Source: Thermoplasmata archaeon
Lineage (GTDB): Archaea > Thermoplasmatota > Thermoplasmata > Thermoplasmatales > Thermoplasmataceae
Length of the DNA: 64,000 nucleotides
Direction: 5' to 3'
Assembly (NCBI GenBank): GCA_021802055.1
Contig: JAKAAY010000007.1
Span: forward strand, 1-64,000
Shown here: in pieces, positions 45,166-54,552 of the stretch
How positions within the stretch are numbered: the stretch's first letter is position 1
Layout of the letters: each line of letters starts with the position of its first letter
The notes under the pieces: model-generated
The model's input: the letters and a program-made list of their open reading frames with translations, nothing else
Databases searched by the model: none
What the model was told of the DNA's origin: nothing
Made by a program: the position numbers and the translations under genes

Positions 45166-47784
45166 TTGCCCCAAAAAACACTGGCTTTGCTTTTGATCTC
45201 CGCTATGGTCCTGACCTCATTCGCCGCGGTCGGGAGTGATCTCGCGGGAGGTGGTGGTTCATACACCCATCTAATAAAAGGGAGCGTTATGCCCACCGTA
45301 GTACGCGGCGACGCCTCCAGTCCGTGCCTTGTAACGGATACTCTGGAAATGCGCCCGGACGTTCTTGCCCAGGGGAACGCACAGATTAAAATGTACGCTC
45401 CAGTTGCGATTGCTTTCGATAAATTTAGCGGCCTGGCCTACCTGTCAAACTACGGGGATGTAATACCAATCAATACCGTTGCTGGCAGCAACACGATATT
45501 GAGCCCGCCTGTGTATACGGGGATGTCCCAGCCATATGGTGGGTTAATGTTCGATACCTCCAACAAGGTTTGGTACCTGGAAAACGCCACCAATACGATA
45601 TCAGCCATTAAGGCTGGTGGTCCGACCAAGATTACGGTTGGAAGCTGTCCGGATGGGATGGCTTTTGATCCTGTGAGCGGTTTCGTTTACGTGGCAAACT
45701 ATAACTCATGCAATGTAACGGTGATCAACGGGACTACGGATAAAGTGGACACCTCCATTGCAGTCCCGGACCCTATAGGGGTGGTATATGATCCCGGGAC
45801 TAATGACTTCTATGTCTCCAATTATACTCCAGGCGACGCCACTGGAAGCCTGACCGCGATAAATGGTTCCACGAACAAGGTTGTTTCTGTAATGAATGTG
45901 GGCATGAATCCTGCTGGACTTGTGTACGATCCGTCCAATGGGTACCTCTTTTTGATAGACTCATACTACCGGAACGTTTCCGTCATAGACCCAAGTAATG
46001 GTAAGTTCATAGCGAACATCACCCTTGTGAGCGTGCCAAAAACTACTGCGCTGATGGCCGGATCCGCGCCGGGTGGTATAGCCTACGACCCTGTGGATGG
46101 AGATGTCTACTTTGTTGACATGTATTGTTCCTCTAACAGCTACTCAAACGTTTTCGTGATAAATGCCACTACACATAATGTCGTCAGGACATGGACTGTG
46201 GGTCGTGGGGCCTTCCGCGTGGCGTTCAATCCAATCGATAATGAGGTCTACGTGACCAACGTTAACTCCGGTAACATTTCAGTCATAAACACCACCACCG
46301 ACAGCATTTCCTCTTTGTATATCGATGCGGGGCCGGCCGGCATGCAATATGTACCTTCCAGCGGGACACTATATGTCGCGAATCCCGTTAGGAATGAGGT
46401 TTCGGTTATAAACACCTCCACAGATTTGATTTGCTCCAACATTACTGTTGGAAATGCCCCGTTTTCCTTGGTCACGGACAGTCAGAACGGATATATCTAC
46501 ATCACAAACAAGTACTCCAATAATGTCAGCATACTGAATCCGCAGACAAAGAAGGTGACGGGGAGCATAGATGTTGGGTCTGAGCCTGACGGGATCGCGT
46601 ATGACAGCAACAACGGGTTCTTATATGTTGCAAATTCCGGGTCAAACAACGTATCGGTGATAAACCCTGCAACCAATAAAGTCGCGGCCAGTATCCATGT
46701 TGGCCAAAGGCCGGAAGGGATAGCGTATGGAGACCACTTTGTTTATGTAGCCAACTCTGCGTCGGGAAATATTTCGATTATAAATGACACAGAAAACAAG
46801 GTAAATGCCACTTTCTCAGGGAGCGCAGGATACGGGTTTGCCTTTGACTCGAACAATGGATACATGTATGTGCCATTGAGCACGGGCTCCATATTGATAT
46901 TCAGCGGCGATAAGAAGGTGGATATTCTTAGATCCGTGTCTCAAAGCGTGTCTTATGTCGGCTGTGCCGTATTTGACAGGCTGAACGGGTATATCTATGT
47001 CTCCGGATATTATGACGGTAAAGTGACAGTGATAAACGGGGCCACAAACGAAATTTTATCGAATATCTCCGCAGGCTGTTTTCCCCTGGGATCAGCTTTT
47101 GATCCGGCTAACTCTGTATTATTTGTTGGCAATGGAGAATCAGGCACCATATCCATTATTCCCCTCCAGCATCCTAGCCCCCAGAAGCAATACGGCGCCA
47201 GTTTCGTTGAGTCTGGGCTTACCTCAGGCACTTCGTGGTCGGTTACGTTTAATGGCACCTCTGAATCGTCAACAACCGACAGTATTGATTTCACTGCAGT
47301 CAACGGCACATACTCATATACGATTTCCAACGTTTCAGGATACAACCTGACCACGTCCAGCGGCTCTATATCCATTAGTGGAAAGAACGTAACCCAGAAC
47401 GTAACGTTCACGCCTGTAAAATTGCCTTCCGCAAAATACGCAGTAACTTTCACAGAATCTGGTCTCAGTCCCGGAACCATATGGTATGTCAATCTCAGCG
47501 ATGGCCTGAGTTCTGGCCCCATAACCGGATCAACCTACACGTTCTACCTTGCGAATGGAACATACACTTACGAGATTAGCGTGGTTTCAGGATATTCCGT
47601 GTCGACCACTTCCGGTTCTTTGGGGGTCAGTGGCAGTAACATATCGAGAACCGTAACCTTCTCACCTGTCAAGAATTCTACTTCAGGAATACCGATGCTG
47701 GAAATATACGTTGCAGCTATAGTGGTTGTTTCCGCTGCATTGGTAGCTTCCCTGGTTTTCATGAAGAGGAAGAAGAAAAGTTGA
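45166..47784 (+). CDS. Surface protein: YVTN beta-propeller plus two FTESGL modules
   Basis: 872 residues. The start is TTG, about 30 bases after TTTATTAA, followed by a signal peptide (TLALLLISAMVLTSFAAVG). Residues about 70-660 form many YVTN/NHL-type propeller blades with repeated GFLYVANSGSNNVSVINPAT and GIAYD motifs; this is enough for two seven-bladed propellers. Two modules follow, opening with FVESGLTSGTSWSVTF and FTESGLSPGTIWYVN, then a C-terminal transmembrane helix and KRKKKS. The same building blocks appear in the 1244-residue protein but in a different order. Sequons are very abundant. A cell-surface glycoprotein with binding or structural role. Confidence 0.88.
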   Translation: MPQKTLALLLISAMVLTSFAAVGSDLAGGGGSYTHLIKGSVMPTVVRGDASSPCLVTDTLEMRPDVLAQGNAQIKMYAPVAIAFDKFSGLAYLSNYGDVIPINTVAGSNTILSPPVYTGMSQPYGGLMFDTSNKVWYLENATNTISAIKAGGPTKITVGSCPDGMAFDPVSGFVYVANYNSCNVTVINGTTDKVDTSIAVPDPIGVVYDPGTNDFYVSNYTPGDATGSLTAINGSTNKVVSVMNVGMNPAGLVYDPSNGYLFLIDSYYRNVSVIDPSNGKFIANITLVSVPKTTALMAGSAPGGIAYDPVDGDVYFVDMYCSSNSYSNVFVINATTHNVVRTWTVGRGAFRVAFNPIDNEVYVTNVNSGNISVINTTTDSISSLYIDAGPAGMQYVPSSGTLYVANPVRNEVSVINTSTDLICSNITVGNAPFSLVTDSQNGYIYITNKYSNNVSILNPQTKKVTGSIDVGSEPDGIAYDSNNGFLYVANSGSNNVSVINPATNKVAASIHVGQRPEGIAYGDHFVYVANSASGNISIINDTENKVNATFSGSAGYGFAFDSNNGYMYVPLSTGSILIFSGDKKVDILRSVSQSVSYVGCAVFDRLNGYIYVSGYYDGKVTVINGATNEILSNISAGCFPLGSAFDPANSVLFVGNGESGTISIIPLQHPSPQKQYGASFVESGLTSGTSWSVTFNGTSESSTTDSIDFTAVNGTYSYTISNVSGYNLTTSSGSISISGKNVTQNVTFTPVKLPSAKYAVTFTESGLSPGTIWYVNLSDGLSSGPITGSTYTFYLANGTYTYEISVVSGYSVSTTSGSLGVSGSNISRTVTFSPVKNSTSGIPMLEIYVAAIVVVSAALVASLVFMKRKKKS

Positions 47785-48221
47785 TCCAACCCCGGATAGC
47801 GGTGATAAGGTGTGGTTTGAGTGACCTGGTTTACTAACGTCTAAGGGCAGGTGTAGACGCCGGATCAAATTTCCCCATTTTTGGAGGTTCCGGATGGGTC
47901 GATAACTAGCGAATCTATTCAAGAGGCCAATAGAATCAAAATCTATGAAATAGCGTAGTTTATATAGACACGCTCTTCAGCCAGTTGTATGCTCAGCATA
48001 TGGCATGCTTTCGTGATCGCCCGGTCTGAATACGAAACCTTCAGGAATAACATCAATACACTGATACGGTAATGCGGAGATGAGTTTTACCCCACCCGGG
48101 ATTGAGGATTCAATAGAATGATTGGCATGTCCAGTGAACAGCCATCAATGATTCATAATGCTGATCTGATTCGTCACAGAACCGGAACATATCACTTTGG
48201 ATTATTTCTCACGTTTTTGGC
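47785..48221. other. Gap, 437 bases
   Basis: No gene supported. Plus-strand frame 48118-48348 overlaps the better-supported membrane-protein gene and has no motif. A TATA-like GTTTATATAG near 47957-47966 has no matching downstream gene. Otherwise nothing recognisable. Confidence 0.4.
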
Positions 48222-48809
48222 TCACTGGATCAGTTTTCTCTTTTTTTCTTCACTGGTCCTGGAAAAATGCCAGATGAGCCAGAATAATAGGGAGAACATT
48301 GCTATTGCTTCAATTACTGGAATGACTAAAATTGATAGAATTTGGTAGAACCAACTCCAGGGGTTCGATATTGAGTATTGGATGGTCATTAATGCAAATC
48401 CCACCATGAATGAGATTATGGATGCTTCCAAAAATTGAGATTCTTCTTTCTTAAGCTTTAAAATATACTCATCTCTGAACTCGGGTTTTTCAGATTCGAT
48501 CTTGCGTGATTCCCGGTCTATGGACAGTCTAATTGAGTAAATTATGAGTATACCTGCAAAGTTGATCAACGATAGAATGTTAAAGTCTTCAAAACTAATG
48601 TAGTGCAATACTGCAGCCAATAGAATTACCAAAACAAGCAAAACGATCCCGCTAAGAGACGAATTAAGAACGCGGTGGAGATAAGATTCTGCGTCAGAAG
48701 CTGAACTCTCAATTAGACGGCATGACAGAATAAAACTGCGAATTGCAAAGAAATAAAAAAGCAAGATAACCAAGATAAAAAAGGGAAATAAAAATGAAAT
48801 TGTGGCCAT
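48222..48809 (-). CDS. Hypothetical four-helix membrane protein
   Basis: 195 residues, four predicted transmembrane helices: near 5-25 (FLFPFFILVILLFYFFAI), 53-75 (LSGIVLLVLVILLAAVLHYI), 130-150 (ISFMVGFALMTIQYSI) and 160-185 (ILSILVIPVIEAIAMFSLLF). A charged segment between helices 2 and 3 (RESRKIESEKPEFRDEY) and a Lys-rich C-terminus are cytosolic. No family recognised. The coding sequence is visibly more AT-rich than neighbours, which may indicate recent acquisition. The ATG at 48809 follows a GTG at 48812. Confidence 0.65.
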   Translation of the reverse strand: MATISFLFPFFILVILLFYFFAIRSFILSCRLIESSASDAESYLHRVLNSSLSGIVLLVLVILLAAVLHYISFEDFNILSLINFAGILIIYSIRLSIDRESRKIESEKPEFRDEYILKLKKEESQFLEASIISFMVGFALMTIQYSISNPWSWFYQILSILVIPVIEAIAMFSLLFWLIWHFSRTSEEKKRKLIQ

Positions 48810-49054
48810 CACATCCCTTCAAACACTCCTTCCCCTATCCATACAGTACCATACTGATTCTGGGAATCATGGGCATTTTGAGAAAGAGATTGTGGCATTA
48901 CCGTACTCAAAGTTAAGGGCATTAAGAAATTTTTCACAACCTTCATGGCCCCACTGTGAAAGCACGAAACCTGCTGTTTGTCATATACTGGGATTAGGAA
49001 AGAGTCTTTCATTAAAATATATATGTTACCTATCACTATATTGTATATATATGA

Positions 49055-49071
49055 CAATATCTGATATATTG
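49055..49071. promoter_or_regulatory. Inverted repeat in AT-rich promoter of MFS gene
   Basis: CAATAT-CTGAT-ATATTG: six-base arms and five-base spacer, 35-50 bases upstream of the MFS start codon and embedded in a very AT-rich promoter region (several TATA-like runs). Possible operator; AT-richness makes chance occurrence likely. Confidence 0.25.
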
Positions 49072-49106
49072 ATAATGTTAATATCTACTTATGGCTTCGT
49101 TTTTTG

Positions 49107-50531
49107 ATGACCAAAGAAGAAAGTAGAGAGAATGAATTGGTGGAAGCCATAAACAGGACGGAACTGAAAGGTTTCCATTACAAGACATGGATCCTCTCTG
49201 GAATGGGATTTTTCACTGATGCATATGACCTGTTCATAATAGGTGTTGTACTCAGCATTCTTCCTCTGGCTGGATGGGCGAGTCTTTCCAGCACCATGAC
49301 GGCACTTATAGCGTCGACTGCGCTTCTTTCGGCAGTGATTGGAGCGCTTGTTTTCGGTCGTTTGCTGGACTTGCTGGGAAGAAAGACTATTTATGGGTTA
49401 GAACTGGTAATTCTTGTAGCCGGTGCACTTGGAAGCGCCTTCCTTACCCCGGTCAACAGCGGACTAGCGCTGCTTCTGTGGAGATTTCTCCTGGGTATAG
49501 GTATTGGCGGAGACTATGCCACAAGCTCGACTATAATGGCAGAATACTCCAACACCAGGAACAGAGGCAGACTGGTTGGAATGGTTTTTTCAATGCAGTC
49601 TATTGGTCTGGTTGCTGGACCTGCAATCACACTCGCGCTGATCTATTTTGGAGTCGCACCGTCATTGATGTGGAGATTGCTTCTGGCTTTCGGAGCAATA
49701 CCCGCACTGTTGGTGATCTATGGGAGGAGAAAACTTCCTGAGACCCCTAAGTACAGCATAAACGTTAAGGGAGACGTCAGCACAGCCACAAGGAACTGGA
49801 CAAAATACACTGGAATTGAGCCGGAACACGTCAGCAGTGCAAAGCCGGTAAAGGTGCCATGGTACAAACTGTTCACCGACAGAATATTCCTGATAACCCT
49901 CATCGGAACTGCAGGAACATGGTTCCTCATGGATTGGGCACTATACGGCAACTCGATCATGTCGAGCCAGATGCTTTCAGCCCTGGTGCCATCTTCTGTC
50001 TCTGGGATAGATGCGCTGAGAATGAGCACGACCTATACGCTCCTTGTCTTTGGAGTCGCGGCTTTCCCAGGCTACTGGCTGGCAACCTTCACCATTGACA
50101 GAATAGGCAGGAAACCCATACAGCTTGTGGGATTCCTGGCAATGGCTTCAAGTTTTGCTGTCCTGGGGATGTTCGGCTATCTGTTATCCGCAGCATACGT
50201 TGTGCAGTTCCTTGTCATCTACGGCCTCAGTTATTTCTTCATAGAGTTCGGTCCAAATGTAACAACTTTCATCTATCCTCCGGAGGTTTTTCCCACAGCA
50301 AACAGAGGATTCGGAAGCGGGATGTCCGCAGCTGGTGGTAAGACAGGCGCATTCATCGGAACTGCTCTGAACATAGGCATAAGATCTATTTACGGCGAAT
50401 CTACGCTGTTTGTGATCCTGGCTGTGCTTTCTGCAATTGGTTTTGTTCTTACCCTGGTTGCCCTGCCTGAACCGAAACAGAAGGATCTGGAGGACATTTC
50501 TGGTGAGCGGAGACTGGCTGCAGAATCTTAA
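49107..50531 (+). CDS. MFS transporter, phosphate:H+ symporter (PHS)-like
   Basis: 474 residues, twelve predicted helices. SGMGFFTDAYDLFIIGV in helix 1 and LGIGIGGDYATSSTIMAEY in helix 4 are the diagnostic motifs of the PHS/Pho84 type; GRLLDLLGRK and DRIGRKP are the two MFS motif-A loops after helices 2 and 8. The N-terminal cytosolic extension (ESRENELVEAINRTELKGFHYKTW) is also typical. Likely a proton-coupled inorganic phosphate or organic-acid importer; related archaeal proteins are often annotated as sugar transporters. The ATG at 49107 directly follows a TTG. A T-rich terminator follows the stop. Confidence 0.85.
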   Translation: MTKEESRENELVEAINRTELKGFHYKTWILSGMGFFTDAYDLFIIGVVLSILPLAGWASLSSTMTALIASTALLSAVIGALVFGRLLDLLGRKTIYGLELVILVAGALGSAFLTPVNSGLALLLWRFLLGIGIGGDYATSSTIMAEYSNTRNRGRLVGMVFSMQSIGLVAGPAITLALIYFGVAPSLMWRLLLAFGAIPALLVIYGRRKLPETPKYSINVKGDVSTATRNWTKYTGIEPEHVSSAKPVKVPWYKLFTDRIFLITLIGTAGTWFLMDWALYGNSIMSSQMLSALVPSSVSGIDALRMSTTYTLLVFGVAAFPGYWLATFTIDRIGRKPIQLVGFLAMASSFAVLGMFGYLLSAAYVVQFLVIYGLSYFFIEFGPNVTTFIYPPEVFPTANRGFGSGMSAAGGKTGAFIGTALNIGIRSIYGESTLFVILAVLSAIGFVLTLVALPEPKQKDLEDISGERRLAAES

Positions 50532-50580
50532 TCTTTTTTCCATTTCTTTTTACTTTCCAACCATCTTTTTCCTTTTTTCA
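50532..50580 (+). terminator. T-rich archaeal terminator
   Basis: Runs of T directly after the MFS stop codon (TCTTTTTTCC, TTTCTTTTTAC, ATCTTTTTCC, TTTTTTC). Archaeal RNA polymerase stops at such oligo-T stretches without a stem-loop. Confidence 0.6.
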
Positions 50581-51014
50581 TTCCATATGGCTTTATTCAC
50601 ACTAAAATGCTGCTGGAATTTTTGCAATGGCAAAACCCTGATCCAATGTGCATTGCCTACATTTAGATGATGGACTGAATGTTCTAAATTCCATACCTTG
50701 CTTTCCTCCTGGAAGCGCTGATACGGCCTTTACAGGCCACCTGACTTAAGCTGTGCTGCATGGATATCTTCCTGCGGGAACACACCTTGTTAAGGAGACA
50801 AGCTGTCATTCAGTGACTTCAACCTGCCGAGGTTCTGCCACAGTTAGTAGAAAATCCTGTGCGGAGAAGAATGATTAATTAGCATACGTTGACTTCACCC
50901 GCTGGCATTTTATGATCAGGGTTGATGCCACCCGCTCTTTGAGGATTTGCGTAACAGGCATATTTGGGCCGGGGCCAGGAAACATAGAGATCATGATGCC
51001 AGGAGCGATAACCG
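50581..51014. other. Gap, 434 bases
   Basis: No gene supported; short frames carry no motifs. No clear TATA box was identified right before the next start; ATGATTAATTAGCATACG near 50870 is the most AT-rich candidate. Confidence 0.4.
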
Positions 51015-52358
51015 GTGACTGATCCTCCCGAAGACGGCATGAAAGAAGAGAAAATTTCCAGCGACCTATGGTACATTGGCTATCTGCTTTCTAACACAGG
51101 CTCTGGCATCACAACTCCTCTGATTCCTCTATTTCTGGTGTATTACCTGAATGCCAATGTCTTCGACCTTGGAATCACAACTTCCGTTGCATCCATCGCC
51201 TCCGTGGTTGCTCTGATTTTCTGGGGGAATCTGTCAGACTTCTTCAGGAAAAGGAAGATATTCATACTCGTAGGTTTCATCGGAAGTTTTGCAAGCCTGC
51301 TCCTGATCCTTTTTGTACGAGATCTCGGGGAGTATATCATGGTCCTGGTTATATTCCAGGTGCTTTCCATGGCCTCCGTCCCGATCTCCACCCTCATACT
51401 TATTGAGAACTCAGAAAAGAGGAAATGGGCCACTGTGCTTTCCAAGTTCAACACTGTAGCCTCGGTTGGCACGGTACTCGGACTTGTTGCCGGTACCATC
51501 CTTATAACAGTCCTGTCTTCAGATCTCAAGGGCACCCTTGTACTGATTTACGAGGTCTCTGGAGCTTTCTACCTGGCAGGTGCTGTCGCTGTGTCTATAT
51601 TTGTCGGGGAGCCCAGACGCACATTGAGGAGGCAGTGGCTATGGAGAGTCAATAGCGTCAGGATTTGGGAGCGCTTAAGATTTTTTCCCGCAACCATCAT
51701 CCATATCATAAATATAGGGATGGGTGGGAGCAGGAAACCGCTTGGAAATGACCTTAAGCTTTACCTTCTAGGCTCAACCATTCTAATGCTGGGCTTCCAG
51801 ATGTTTATGGTGCCTTACCCGCTCTTCCTCCTGGAAAGAATGGGTGCAGACGAGTTTGCAGTCTTCATGATGTATCTCGCAAATGCCGTGATTGCAGCAC
51901 TGACCTACCGAATTTCCGGAAAGTCCATCGACAGGTTCGGTTCCAGGAGGGTGCTGGTTTTCAGCGTGTTCATAAGGATTCTTATATTCCTGGCTATGGT
52001 CCCGTTTGCCATCTACGCTTCTGCAAGCCCTGCAGGGGTGTTGATAACAATTGGTGTTTACGGTGCTCTGGGTGGCATTTGGAGCTTTATTGGCATAAGC
52101 CAGGTTAACTCCGTGTCGCTTATGGCGAAGTCCGAGGCAAGAGGCAAGGCCATAGGCTATTACAATTCCTTCAATGGAATCGGACAGATTATTGGTTCTT
52201 TACTGTCAGGTTTTGTGGCCCTTTACTATGGATTTGGTGCCGCATTCCTGGCATCTGCTTCTATGGTGGTTGTGGGCCTGGCCATCGCGCTTAGGTCACT
52301 GCCTGCTGAAAAAGCTCCAAAATCCAGAGTTGAAATCAAAACAAGCGGATCAGTATGA
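51015..52358 (+). CDS. MFS transporter
   Basis: 447 residues, about eleven to twelve hydrophobic segments in two halves. The motif-A loop GNLSDFFRKRKIFI follows helix 2 and its weaker counterpart GKSIDRFGSRRVLV follows helix 8. The pattern suits a drug-efflux or metabolite MFS family; substrate unknown. GTG 51015 starts the open frame; ATG 51039 (MKEEKISSDLW) is an equally possible start because residues 1-8 are not obviously conserved. The 3' end overlaps the convergent sepF gene by nine bases. Confidence 0.82.
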   Translation: MTDPPEDGMKEEKISSDLWYIGYLLSNTGSGITTPLIPLFLVYYLNANVFDLGITTSVASIASVVALIFWGNLSDFFRKRKIFILVGFIGSFASLLLILFVRDLGEYIMVLVIFQVLSMASVPISTLILIENSEKRKWATVLSKFNTVASVGTVLGLVAGTILITVLSSDLKGTLVLIYEVSGAFYLAGAVAVSIFVGEPRRTLRRQWLWRVNSVRIWERLRFFPATIIHIINIGMGGSRKPLGNDLKLYLLGSTILMLGFQMFMVPYPLFLLERMGADEFAVFMMYLANAVIAALTYRISGKSIDRFGSRRVLVFSVFIRILIFLAMVPFAIYASASPAGVLITIGVYGALGGIWSFIGISQVNSVSLMAKSEARGKAIGYYNSFNGIGQIIGSLLSGFVALYYGFGAAFLASASMVVVGLAIALRSLPAEKAPKSRVEIKTSGSV

Positions 52359-52721
52359 TCCGCGAATCTTGTTCCTGTCTATGGAGATCCCTTTTGGTGT
52401 CAGAATCATTAGTTCCTTGGTTATGGCTGCGACGTCTCCATTTATATCACGGCCCATGGACTTGATCTCCTCTGTTATCCTCTTCATGAGCATGTCATCG
52501 TTGGCGATTGGTTTGCAGTCGAAGAGTATGATGTTTCCCCCATAAACATAGTCCGTAAGATTTATGACGTCCTCGTACCTGTAGATTTCCGCCACCTTGA
52601 ATGAGGTCTTTACCTGATCGGTGTAATCCGGAAGGTTAATGGTGTTGAGATCGATGAATTTCCTCTGCCCTCTGGGCAACTGGTCAGCCTTGGAGGATTT
52701 CTTCTTCAGTATGGATACCAT
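52350..52721 (-). CDS. sepF: SepF-like cell division protein
   Basis: About 123 residues. The SepF domain is recognisable: KVAEIYRYEDVINLTDYV (strand and helix), GGNIILFDCKPIAND, a helix MLMKRITEEIKSMGRDING, AAITKELMILTPKGISI. In archaea SepF anchors FtsZ to the membrane through an N-terminal amphipathic helix. ATG 52721 would give MVSILKKKSSK, a good short amphipathic membrane-targeting segment; the frame also runs to ATG 52775, but TTTATAT lies only about 14 bases before that codon, so the transcript probably starts inside it. It is downstream of and co-oriented with a polyprenol-phosphate glycosyltransferase-like gene. Confidence 0.82.
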   Translation of the reverse strand: MVSILKKKSSKADQLPRGQRKFIDLNTINLPDYTDQVKTSFKVAEIYRYEDVINLTDYVYGGNIILFDCKPIANDDMLMKRITEEIKSMGRDINGDVAAITKELMILTPKGISIDRNKIRGSY

Positions 52722-52809
52722 CGCGTAATTGAGGTTTGTCAGACGTATAAACCTTTTGCCCCCAAACGCGTTCATAAAATTCCGATATAAATCCTGGGGA
52801 TGCCTGCCA

Positions 52810-53481
52810 TCATTTCCTGACCCTCTTCACGAAAATCTGAAACAGGTTTGAAAAGCCGTCGTTCCACGTCCTGAGTTTTGGCTTGGTTATCCTTATGCCG
52901 TATTTCACCGGGATCTCTATGAGCCTGCCATGTTTCAGGGCTTCAATCTTGAGGTCCTGGGAGAACGACATTCCATCGCTGAGGTGCCTCATTTTCTGAT
53001 AAAGTGATTTCCTGAAGACCCACATACCGCTCTGGGAATCAATCATCCTGTACCTGAAGAGCAGCTTTATGGCCGTGTTCAGGACGCTGTTGCCTACAAA
53101 ATGAAGCATGGTATAGTTTCGTTCAGTTCTCAGGGTCATCCTGTCGCATGAAATAAAATCGACATTATCCAGATCCATTATCTCTATTGCCGGGGCTATA
53201 ATCTCTGGCGGATAAGTCGAGTCTCCATCGATTCCAACCAGGATTTCACCCGACGCAACGTTGAAGCCGGTCTTGTAGGCAACCCCATATCCGCGGCGTG
53301 GCTCATTGATTACTTTTGCCCCCATCTCAGCCGCGATGTCCCTGGTACGATCCTTTGAGTCTGTGTCAACTACGATGATTTCAGCATTGCAGACCTTCCT
53401 TATCCTGGATATGACTTCCCCTATGGTCTTTTCCTCGTTTATGGTTGGAATCACCACGCTTATATTGTGCAATCCTGACAT
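52810..53481 (-). CDS. Family 2 glycosyltransferase, dolichyl-phosphate sugar synthase-like
   Basis: 223 residues. ISVVIPTINEEKTIGEVI, IIVVDTDSKDRT, EPRRGYGVAYKTGF and VGIDGDSTYPPE (DxD) follow the DPM1/polyprenol-phosphate mannose or glucose synthase pattern; SQDLKIEALKHGRLIEIPVKYG is the typical acceptor region. It has no membrane helix, so it is a catalytic domain alone. It likely makes dolichyl-phosphate-linked sugar for N-glycosylation. The donor sugar is not determined. Confidence 0.88.
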   Translation of the reverse strand: MSGLHNISVVIPTINEEKTIGEVISRIRKVCNAEIIVVDTDSKDRTRDIAAEMGAKVINEPRRGYGVAYKTGFNVASGEILVGIDGDSTYPPEIIAPAIEIMDLDNVDFISCDRMTLRTERNYTMLHFVGNSVLNTAIKLLFRYRMIDSQSGMWVFRKSLYQKMRHLSDGMSFSQDLKIEALKHGRLIEIPVKYGIRITKPKLRTWNDGFSNLFQIFVKRVRK

Positions 53482-53577
53482 CCCGAGTCAAACAGAATTC
53501 TAACACCCTAAATATACTTACAATCACCTAACTGCATTCATGGTACATTTCTCGCAGTTGAGAGACCGGGGTTCGCT

Positions 53578-54081
53578 CTATCCTCTGCCAAACAAGTAAT
53601 CCATGGCCTTGCCAGAAAGTCCCGTTATGCTGAGGTATCTGTCCTTCCCAAAGGTCTCTATAATGTCCAGCGCCTCGGATGCACCGATTTTTGCATCTCT
53701 GTGGTCTGCTGAGGACCAGAGTGGAAAGACGATCTCATCCTCGCTCCTGTTGTGCTCTACCAGCAGCCTGAAGTAGAGTGGTAGACGCTCCTCGTAAAGC
53801 TGCATGTTTCCCGATTCCTTCCATTTTGCAAGGTTGTCTGCGAGCGTTTCAATGAGCCTGTGATCCGCCCTAATCTGTTCTATTCTCGGGAACGATGCCT
53901 GGGCGTTATCGCGGGCGTATGAGAGGATCAGAGGAAATACTATCTTCTCCTCTATTTCGATGTGACAGTTCTTCAGGTATGCATTGAACTCGTAAAAAGT
54001 GGCCTCCTCAGGTTTTCTGCATCTGCTGATGTTCCTTATCGCAAGGTGTTCAAGCATAAGTATTTCCACAATGTCAGCCAT
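53578..54081 (-). CDS. Hemerythrin HHE-domain protein
   Basis: 167 residues, helical. HHE-type metal ligands occur in order: EHLAIRN, NCHIEIEEKIVFP (H...E), DHRLIETL, EHNRSEDEIVFPLW (H...E), the doubled pattern of diiron hemerythrin-like proteins. Members bind O2, sense redox state or repair Fe-S clusters. A strong GAGGAGG stands about seven bases before the ATG, showing that it is translated from an internal position of a longer mRNA; it follows a small membrane protein by nine bases, downstream of rad50. Exact role unknown. Confidence 0.88.
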   Translation of the reverse strand: MADIVEILMLEHLAIRNISRCRKPEEATFYEFNAYLKNCHIEIEEKIVFPLILSYARDNAQASFPRIEQIRADHRLIETLADNLAKWKESGNMQLYEERLPLYFRLLVEHNRSEDEIVFPLWSSADHRDAKIGASEALDIIETFGKDRYLSITGLSGKAMDYLFGRG

Positions 54082-54090
54082 CTATCCTCC

Positions 54091-54552
54091 TCATTCATCC
54101 TCCCTGCTTCTGCCTCCTGTGTTTCTGGTTCCCTTCACTGCCCTTACTATGTTGGCCGCATGCATCAAAACCGATAGAAGCATGGATATCAGCCCTGCAG
54201 CAGCAAAATATTCCCCCACGGGCGGGAAGAGAAATCCTGAATACCCGGCGAAGAAGGCTATTATACCTGCATTGAGAAGGGCATACTCGGCAGACATTGT
54301 GGAGTTCATGGAAGCAGTTGCCCTGGTGAGCCCGGATGCGAACATGTATGACAGCCCAAAGATCATCATTGCCACAAATCCAAACAGCCAGAGGACAAAT
54401 ATGGCATCAGACCTTACGTGAACAGTTCCGGTGATTGCCAGAAGCAGCAGGATCAGACCAGCTGGCAGATAGACAAAGCTTGTGGCCATGAACCTGAGAA
54501 TCCATTTCATGGGAAGCGCCGTTCCGTATCTCCTAGGGCTCTGCTCCGTCAT
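54091..54552 (-). CDS. Hypothetical four-helix membrane protein
   Basis: 153 residues. Four hydrophobic segments: about 25-42 (FVYLPAGLILLLLAITG), 50-72 (AIFVLWLFGFVAMMIFGLSY), 92-115 (ALLNAGIIAFFAGYSGFLF) and 118-140 (EYFAAAGLISMLLSVLMHAA); the C-terminus is charged. No heme-ligand pattern is evident. It starts immediately after the rad50 stop codon and ends nine bases before the hemerythrin-like gene, making the three genes probably co-transcribed. Not recognised. Confidence 0.75.
   Translation of the reverse strand: MTEQSPRRYGTALPMKWILRFMATSFVYLPAGLILLLLAITGTVHVRSDAIFVLWLFGFVAMMIFGLSYMFASGLTRATASMNSTMSAEYALLNAGIIAFFAGYSGFLFPPVGEYFAAAGLISMLLSVLMHAANIVRAVKGTRNTGGRSREDE

Noticed and set aside
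48118-48348. 76-codon plus-strand frame
   Set aside because: Overlaps the better supported membrane-protein gene on the other strand.
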